A stretch of DNA of 10,789 bases from an uncultured Pseudomonadota bacterium (GTDB taxonomy: Bacteria; Myxococcota; UBA796): assembly GCA_913040875.1 (NCBI GenBank), contig CAJWHX010000076.1, positions 1 through 10,789 on the forward strand, written 5' to 3'. Position 1 is the stretch's first letter; the number at the start of each line of letters is the position of its first letter. A model generated the notes under the pieces. That model searched no databases. It was not told the origin of the DNA and saw only the letters and a list, made by a program, of their open reading frames with translations. The position numbers were made by a program, and so were the translations under genes. Shown piece after piece: positions 6,219 to 10,789 of this stretch.

Positions 6219-6929
6219 ATGACAACATTCGAAGATTTTCAGGCACGATGGATGAGGATACAGTCAACACAGACAGATCAACTTAGTCTAGTTTCAGAAA
6301 AGTTGCCTCAATTACTCAGTGATTCAAGTTCAGACTTTTTTACTCAAGGGATCGAACTCCTGTTCAGTCTCATAGAAGGACTGTCATTTCTCTTTGATAT
6401 GAGTGACAATCAAATTGTCCTCTCTACCAATTACTCTAGTGATCAAGACGCAATCCAGAGATTGGTAATATCTGAAGTGATTTTAGAAGAGTCTGAATGG
6501 TTCAATATATACACCACAGGTATATTTTATCAAATGATGTTGGATGTTCTCAATGAGGTAACTTATTTAACAACGGTACCACACTTAGTTTTGACAGTGT
6601 ATCCGGATATTCGCCGGGCTATTTCTATCCCAGAAGATATCCAAGGTGACATAAATGCAGAACACCGATTCTTATTCGCAATCTTGATAAGGGATTTCAA
6701 AAGAGAATGGGAATATATTTGCGAAATAGTAGACACGGCTCTTGGGGATCAAACCCTCGTTTTCAATCCTGATAATGGAATGATAACTTTGCTTGGTGAG
6801 TTGCTTGGTGAGTTCTATCCGTCTTTAATAGAAGTTCCGATGTTGGCTGAACATCGAGAAATTTTTAGACAAGCTTGTATTGGAAACCTCAACGGATTGA
6901 TCCGATTGTGCTTGACTCAAGGTAAATAG
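6219..6929 (+). CDS. Hypothetical acidic protein, 236 aa
   Basis: Not recognised. A soluble, acidic, Leu/Ile-rich protein, likely mostly helical, with no signal peptide or clear membrane segment. The N-terminal stretch (about 4-60) has the rhythm of short amphipathic helices, with a Gln-Gly-x-x-Leu-Leu-x-x-Leu turn (43-51) that vaguely recalls HEAT-like helical repeats; this is a weak resemblance. GAGG at 6207-6210 precedes the ATG by 8 nt. The gene looks more AT-rich than its neighbours. A perfect 12-bp tandem duplication at 6789-6812 encodes Leu-Leu-Gly-Glu twice (191-198). It lies 60 bp after the previous gene on the same strand; function cannot be inferred. Confidence 0.75.
   Translation: MTTFEDFQARWMRIQSTQTDQLSLVSEKLPQLLSDSSSDFFTQGIELLFSLIEGLSFLFDMSDNQIVLSTNYSSDQDAIQRLVISEVILEESEWFNIYTTGIFYQMMLDVLNEVTYLTTVPHLVLTVYPDIRRAISIPEDIQGDINAEHRFLFAILIRDFKREWEYICEIVDTALGDQTLVFNPDNGMITLLGELLGEFYPSLIEVPMLAEHREIFRQACIGNLNGLIRLCLTQGK
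6789..6812 (+). repeat. Two tandem copies of a 12-bp unit within a coding region
   Basis: TTGCTTGGTGAG occurs twice in direct succession (6789-6800 and 6801-6812), in frame, encoding LLGE-LLGE. It is probably a recent slippage or duplication event that preserved the reading frame. Confidence 0.9.
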
Positions 6930-7076
6930 GGTTTCATGTATCCAGTGTGATGAGTTTCACTTGCTCAAATGATCGTGTCTAATATTAGTCATCTCATTTC
7001 GTACGATCAGTAAATCGATTTGAGTATTCTAAACAAGAAGCAACTCGATTTGCTGGCTTGGTAATCGGAGACACAA

Positions 7077-8447
7077 ATGGGAAAGAAACGAAAGAACAAG
7101 ACGAAGAAACGTCAAAAAAGTCTCGATAAGATTGCGACGCCTCCTGTAGAGGACTTACCTAAGCGTCCGAAAGAATACACGCGATCCAAATACAAGATGA
7201 ACAACTATTGGAAGATGTTGAATGGTATGACAGTTGTCTCGATTTTGTGTGTACTCTTTCTGTACAACTCATTCGATAAGTATTTTAATGATTATGGGTA
7301 TTATTCGGAGCTTCAGCCCTATGAACTGGGATTGGAAAATCAGCCGATATACCTGGTTGCAAACCCTCAGACGATAGACTTATCTAAAGAAGATCAAGCA
7401 TTGTATGATCTCTTTGATCCACCTGTGTTGTACGCTGATATTAGTTTGAGTTACGAAGTGTCGGAAAAATTTGAGGGACAAAGTCGCGAAACCAAAACGT
7501 ATACAGTAGTTAACGAGACGTTGGATCTTAGTGAGCAACTGTTTGTATTGTACAATGATCAACGGTTGATGTTTGATGAAACCGCTGGAGATTACTGGGA
7601 TAAAGGAGACGGTTCAACAGAGTATTGGGGCTTAGAAGAGGTGGATTCTGAGTATGACTTGGACGTTTTCAAGACGCATTTTGGAGAGGACGCGAAGACT
7701 GCAACAAAGATGTCTATACAGGCTTTTCCCCAGCAAGAGACAACGATATACGGACAAGTGCAATCCAAATCAGGCGCTAAAAGATTGGTTTCTGCTCGAA
7801 AACAAGCACTGACTTTATCAACTATGCCACATGAAAAGTTGATCCAAAATTACAAAATCTGCATGGTATTTATTGGTCTTGCGATGCTGTCTTTTTTAGG
7901 GTCTAGATTTTACGTTTGGAGGGGGCGTTTATTGCACAAATATTTGTCGAACCGAGAACGATATTGGGTCTTTAACCCTGGCGATGGATCTGAGATGACT
8001 GGATTTTGGATCATAATTGGATTTTGTGTCCTCTTTGGCGTCGTGAAGAAATTGGAACTGTTCTCAGTGCCGATTCAAAATGTCGAGGTGAATGCGGCAT
8101 TTTTGATGGTGCTCTGTGTATTGTTGAATCGTCTTAAAAGTTTGGAGTTCTTCTATGTGTCTGATAGACAGACCCAAGAATTGATTTTAGTACACAGTAC
8201 ATGGACTAAAAGTCTCATACTGCCCATAGCAAAATTGCAGGACCTTTCACTGAGTAGTCGAGTGTCAAGGAACCCGCAAGATAGCACGGATACAACATAT
8301 TACATTGTAGGTGAATCAAAGACTTTGGGTACACCCGAAGTGAACCGTCTGTATTCAAATGGGAAATTTCACGGAGACATGTATGAAATGAATCGAGACG
8401 GTTGGGCGGACTTTACATACACCTTTGAACAGTGGAGGACACCGTAA
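7077..8447 (+). CDS. Four-helix membrane protein, GIDE/MULAN-like, function unknown, 456 aa
   Basis: The N-terminus is very basic (Lys/Arg-rich, residues 3-18), then a Pro-rich segment, then membrane helix 1 (about 46-64). A large domain (about 70-255), probably outside the cytoplasm, is followed by helices near 259-279, 308-325 and 337-351 and a C-terminal soluble domain (about 355-456). Between the first two helices, the pattern VLYADISLSYEV (117-128), QLFVLYNDQRLMFDETAG (154-171) and ETTIYGQVQSKSG (221-233), running into a helix, recalls the GIDE domain of the mitochondrial ligase MULAN/MUL1 and its bacterial relatives, which have no RING finger. No RING or other catalytic motif is visible. 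The C-terminal part resembles a small beta-rich domain such as a PH-like fold, but this is only an impression. GGAG at 7067-7070 lies 6 nt before the ATG. A 147-bp gap separates it from the upstream gene, so it may have its own promoter. Confidence 0.85.
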   Translation: MGKKRKNKTKKRQKSLDKIATPPVEDLPKRPKEYTRSKYKMNNYWKMLNGMTVVSILCVLFLYNSFDKYFNDYGYYSELQPYELGLENQPIYLVANPQTIDLSKEDQALYDLFDPPVLYADISLSYEVSEKFEGQSRETKTYTVVNETLDLSEQLFVLYNDQRLMFDETAGDYWDKGDGSTEYWGLEEVDSEYDLDVFKTHFGEDAKTATKMSIQAFPQQETTIYGQVQSKSGAKRLVSARKQALTLSTMPHEKLIQNYKICMVFIGLAMLSFLGSRFYVWRGRLLHKYLSNRERYWVFNPGDGSEMTGFWIIIGFCVLFGVVKKLELFSVPIQNVEVNAAFLMVLCVLLNRLKSLEFFYVSDRQTQELILVHSTWTKSLILPIAKLQDLSLSSRVSRNPQDSTDTTYYIVGESKTLGTPEVNRLYSNGKFHGDMYEMNRDGWADFTYTFEQWRTP

Positions 8448-8566
8448 ACAGACCCAATCAATGGGCTTGATTTATCGTAAAACACCAGATGTGTGGAATT
8501 GAGCATCCATACACAACGCCCGAATGTGCTAAAAATAAGTACAAAAGATTGATGTAGGAGTGTTGT

Positions 8567-9589
8567 ATGTATAGAGTTGTATCGTTGTTGTCTGGATGTC
8601 TATTGTCGACAGTGTTTGTCGCATGTGGTGAAACAAAATCGGAAGACACCGCAGAGGAAAATGATTCTGCTGTTCCATTTCATGATGTAGATGGGGATGG
8701 CTTCATGGTTGAAGATGGCGATTGTGACGACGCGAACCCCGATGTGTTTCCTTTCGACCGAACAGCAAATCATGGGACGACAGGATGCGGCTGGGTTGTA
8801 TCATCTGGAATAGATTATGCCTGTGGATTGAGCAGTGCTGGTGAGATTTCTTGTTGGGGAGAGGACAATGGGGAAGACAATCTTAGGGCTCCGATTGGAA
8901 CCTTTGTGGACATCTCGGTAGGAACAGCTCATGGATGTGCACGAGATACCAGCAACATGGTGACCTGTTGGGGCTGGGATACATACGGGCAAAGTTCTGC
9001 ACCGGCTATTCCAATGAAAGCCATTTCAGCCGGCGCCTATCAAACTTGCGGCATTGATATGGACGATAAGGTTGTTTGTTGGGGAGGGTACAACGCTCGA
9101 GATTGGGATTGGGAAGGCATTACAGCCACCTCTATCAATACGGCAAGTTACCACAGCTGTGCCATTACAACAGATAGTGAGGTAGCGTGTGTCGTTCCAA
9201 GAGATGCCAGTGGTGCACCGGTGATAGACACTCCATTGTCCCCGCCAGAAGATCGATATGTATCGGTGGCGTCTATTGATACGTCTTCCAGTTGTGCGTT
9301 AAACGATCAAGGGGTCGTTCGATGTTGGGGCAGTACGGGAGATACTTATTCTCCGCCAACCGACGTTACGGCATTGGATATGGGTTCGATTGATCATTAC
9401 TGTGCGTTGCTTTCCGATCAAACGGTGACTTGTTGGGGAAATGTGTGGGATGGAGTGGATGCTGGTCAAACACAAACACCAGAAGGTACCTTTCAATCGA
9501 TTGATCTAGGACAATATCACAGTTGTGGTGTTCGAACAACGGGTGATATTCACTGCTGGGGTTCGATTACCGGAGATCCCAATCAATAA
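8567..9589 (+). CDS. Secreted lipoprotein with MopE-type Asp-rich motif and seven RCC1-like repeats
   Basis: A 340-residue surface or periplasmic protein. The signal peptide ends VFVAC with Cys20 as the likely lipidation site. An acidic linker follows, then DVDGDGFMVEDGDCDD (40-55) ending in N-P-D-V-F-P, the Asp-rich motif seen in MopE-like and many myxobacterial surface proteins and probably calcium-binding. From about 82 to the end there are seven repeats of roughly 36-45 residues, each with a Cys-x9-Cys pair: 86/96, 124/134, 161/171, 198/208, 243/253, 279/289 and 320/330. Six of the seven second Cys are followed by Trp-Gly; the fourth (208) has Val-Val. This is the RCC1/BLIP-II-type seven-bladed propeller layout, and the number matches one full propeller. 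Such domains bind proteins; the partner is unknown. AGGAG at 8556-8560 lies 6 nt before the ATG. The allantoinase gene starts 29 bp after the stop. Confidence 0.92.
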   Translation: MYRVVSLLSGCLLSTVFVACGETKSEDTAEENDSAVPFHDVDGDGFMVEDGDCDDANPDVFPFDRTANHGTTGCGWVVSSGIDYACGLSSAGEISCWGEDNGEDNLRAPIGTFVDISVGTAHGCARDTSNMVTCWGWDTYGQSSAPAIPMKAISAGAYQTCGIDMDDKVVCWGGYNARDWDWEGITATSINTASYHSCAITTDSEVACVVPRDASGAPVIDTPLSPPEDRYVSVASIDTSSSCALNDQGVVRCWGSTGDTYSPPTDVTALDMGSIDHYCALLSDQTVTCWGNVWDGVDAGQTQTPEGTFQSIDLGQYHSCGVRTTGDIHCWGSITGDPNQ

Positions 9590-9618
9590 TTTGAATACAG
9601 TTCAAAACAGGAATTCCA

Positions 9619-10533
9619 ATGGCAGACAATCCACCTCGATTACTACAAGGTTATGGAGCCCATCCACCACGACCAAAGTGGACCGCACCCAATGGAGACC
9701 CGGCTCGTTTGGCGGTGCAATTTGTGATCAATTACGAAGAGGGCGGTGAGAATTGCCTCTTAAATGGGGACAAGCAATCGGAATGGTTGCTTTCAGAAAT
9801 CGTAGGTGCGACTCCCTATGAAGGTGTGCGCCATATGAACATGGAGTCCCTGTATGAATATGGGTCTAGAGTAGGCTTTTGGCGATTGCATCGAATGTTC
9901 TCTGAGCGGAACATGCCCTGTACGGTGTTTGCAGTGGCACGAGCGTTGGAACTCAATCCCCAAGTGGCCACTGCGATGGTGGAAGCCGATTGGGAAATCG
10001 CGAGTCACGGATATCGATGGATTGACTATCAGTACATGTCCGAGGAAGAAGAGCGAGAGCACATTCGCAAAGCGGTAGAGATTCACACTCGGATTACAGG
10101 CTCACGGCCACTGGGAATTTATCAGGGGAAACCGAGTCCAAATACTCGCCGATTGGTCGTAGAAGAAGGCGGGTTTGTATACGATGCAGACAGCTACTCT
10201 GATGAACTGCCTTACTGGGTGCAAGTGGGCAAGAAGCCGCATTTGGTCGTACCGTATACCTTAGATGCCAACGACATGCGTTTTGCCTGCGCTCAAGGGT
10301 TTAACTCTGGAACGCAATTCTTTACCTATCTGAAAGACTCTTTTGACTTTTTGTATCAAGAGAATCAAGGGAGAGTGTTGTCTGTGGGTTTGCACTGCCG
10401 ATTGGTGGCTCGTCCAGGCAGGGCATTGGCACTCGCCAAGTTCTTAGATTATGTCAAAGGCTTTTCAGATGTGTGGGTGTGCCGGCGGATAGACATTGCC
10501 AACTATTGGAGAGAGCATCACCCGTTTGAGTGA
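9619..10533 (+). CDS. puuE: Allantoinase of the PuuE type (polysaccharide-deacetylase fold)
   Basis: Predicted cytoplasmic enzyme that hydrolyses allantoin to allantoate in purine/urate catabolism. It is a NodB/polysaccharide-deacetylase homologue but closely follows the Pseudomonas PuuE family across its length: LLQGYGAHPPRP (8-19), FVINYEEGGE (35-44), GVRHMNMESLYEYGSR (69-84), ASHGYRWIDYQYM (128-140), NTRRLVVEEGGF (175-186), VPYTLDANDMRF (211-222) and VGLHCRLVARPGR (256-268). The length of 304 residues is typical. The Asp-Asp pair used for metal binding in deacetylases is replaced here by Glu40-Glu41 in NYEEG, in keeping with the reported cofactor-independent character of PuuE. AGGAA at 9609-9613 lies 5 nt before the ATG. 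No uricase, HIU hydrolase, OHCU decarboxylase or allantoate-processing gene is visible in the window; the close upstream lipoprotein gene has no evident link. In Escherichia coli the name puuE denotes an unrelated aminotransferase. Confidence 0.95.
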   Translation: MADNPPRLLQGYGAHPPRPKWTAPNGDPARLAVQFVINYEEGGENCLLNGDKQSEWLLSEIVGATPYEGVRHMNMESLYEYGSRVGFWRLHRMFSERNMPCTVFAVARALELNPQVATAMVEADWEIASHGYRWIDYQYMSEEEEREHIRKAVEIHTRITGSRPLGIYQGKPSPNTRRLVVEEGGFVYDADSYSDELPYWVQVGKKPHLVVPYTLDANDMRFACAQGFNSGTQFFTYLKDSFDFLYQENQGRVLSVGLHCRLVARPGRALALAKFLDYVKGFSDVWVCRRIDIANYWREHHPFE

Positions 10534-10584
10534 TATTATCATGTTACAAGATAGACAGAACCTCTGAGAAGGGATGGGATAATC

Positions 10585-10789
10585 ATGATTGTATCTGCTG
10601 TTTTGTCTGGTTTGCTATTTGGATGTGTGACGATGAAGTCCGCACAGTCTCCTTTGACATCAATGATCGGTGAATGGGAGGAGGAAGGCACTGTCATGGT
10701 TGATGGTGTATCTCAATCAGTGTACTCTCATTCTGTCTGTTCGTCGCTAACCAGTCCGAATGACATCCTGTGCAACGGTCAATCTGGTG
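10585..10789 (+). CDS. Putative lipoprotein, N-terminal part, cut by window edge
   Basis: The frame is open from an ATG at 10585 to the right edge (68 codons visible). The N-terminus, MIVSAVLSGLLFGC, has a good lipobox (Leu-Phe-Gly-Cys, Cys14), though the signal segment is short and lacks early Lys/Arg. After it comes a Ser/Thr-containing linker and a segment, SMIGEWEEEGTVMVDG, that resembles the first strand of small lipocalin-like or immunoglobulin-like lipoproteins; this is only suggestive. Two further Cys (53 and 63) could form a disulfide. GGGA at 10576-10579 lies 5 nt upstream of the ATG. It follows the allantoinase stop by 51 bp on the same strand. Function unknown. Confidence 0.65.
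   Translation, partial: MIVSAVLSGLLFGCVTMKSAQSPLTSMIGEWEEEGTVMVDGVSQSVYSHSVCSSLTSPNDILCNGQSG

Noticed and set aside
6930..7076. Promoter-like TTGCTC (6961) with TATTAG (6983) ahead of the membrane protein gene
   Set aside because: Both boxes match the consensus poorly; a promoter here is plausible from the 147-bp gap but cannot be supported at this exact site.
8451..8475. Short inverted repeats CCCA/TGGG and TCAA/TTGA after the membrane protein gene, considered as a terminator
   Set aside because: Stems are only four base pairs and no T-run follows.
8499..8517. Similarity to 4630-4646 (both start TTGAGCATC followed by an ATACA segment), considered as a shared regulatory motif
   Set aside because: The match is short and gapped, only the first copy has a -10-like box at the right distance, and chance matches of this length are expected in a window of this size.
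1..10789. Search for CRISPR arrays, insertion sequences, tRNA genes, toxin-antitoxin pairs and defence genes
   Set aside because: No regularly spaced repeats, transposase motifs, tRNA-like cloverleaf or recognisable defence domains were seen on either strand.

Overview
The window looks like a chromosomal segment of a moderate-GC Gram-negative bacterium, probably Myxococcota-like or a related 'deltaproteobacterial' lineage. The reasons are several putative lipoproteins, a MopE-type Asp-rich calcium motif joined to a secreted seven-repeat RCC1-like propeller, a large FHA/ABCG-type fusion transporter, and a high share of unrecognised proteins. This placement is an inference from gene style; there is no marker gene in the window. 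I see no tRNA, rRNA, insertion sequence, phage gene or CRISPR array.

Layout. Positions 1-1638 (minus strand) carry a lipoprotein gene and, overlapping it by four bases, a dicarboxylate/amino acid:cation symporter that runs off the left edge. Positions 1639-1838 form a divergent promoter region holding a good sigma-70-like promoter for the minus-strand pair and a striking 62-bp nested inverted repeat. Everything to the right is on the plus strand: an FHA-FHA-FHA-ABC-permease fusion (1839-4619); three small uncharacterised genes (4735-5601, 5661-6158, 6219-6929); a four-helix membrane protein with a GIDE/MULAN-like feel (7077-8447); a secreted RCC1-like lipoprotein (8567-9589); a PuuE-type allantoinase (9619-10533); and the start of another lipoprotein (10585 to the right edge).

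How the genes might work together. The lipoprotein and symporter are almost certainly co-translated and may form a transport unit. The FHA-ABC fusion is probably controlled by Ser/Thr phosphorylation: only its third FHA domain keeps the canonical phosphothreonine-binding residues, and the linker before that domain carries an acidic ETT motif reminiscent of the GarA/OdhI phosphorylation site. The allantoinase is the only recognisable metabolic enzyme (purine/urate breakdown) and has no recognisable purine-pathway partner in the window. The remaining genes show no clear shared pathway.

No complete, obviously novel defence or mobile system is visible. The best leads are the three-FHA transporter with its candidate phospho-switch, the long inverted repeat between the divergent genes, and a perfect palindrome placed directly against the ribosome binding site of an unknown gene at 4735.
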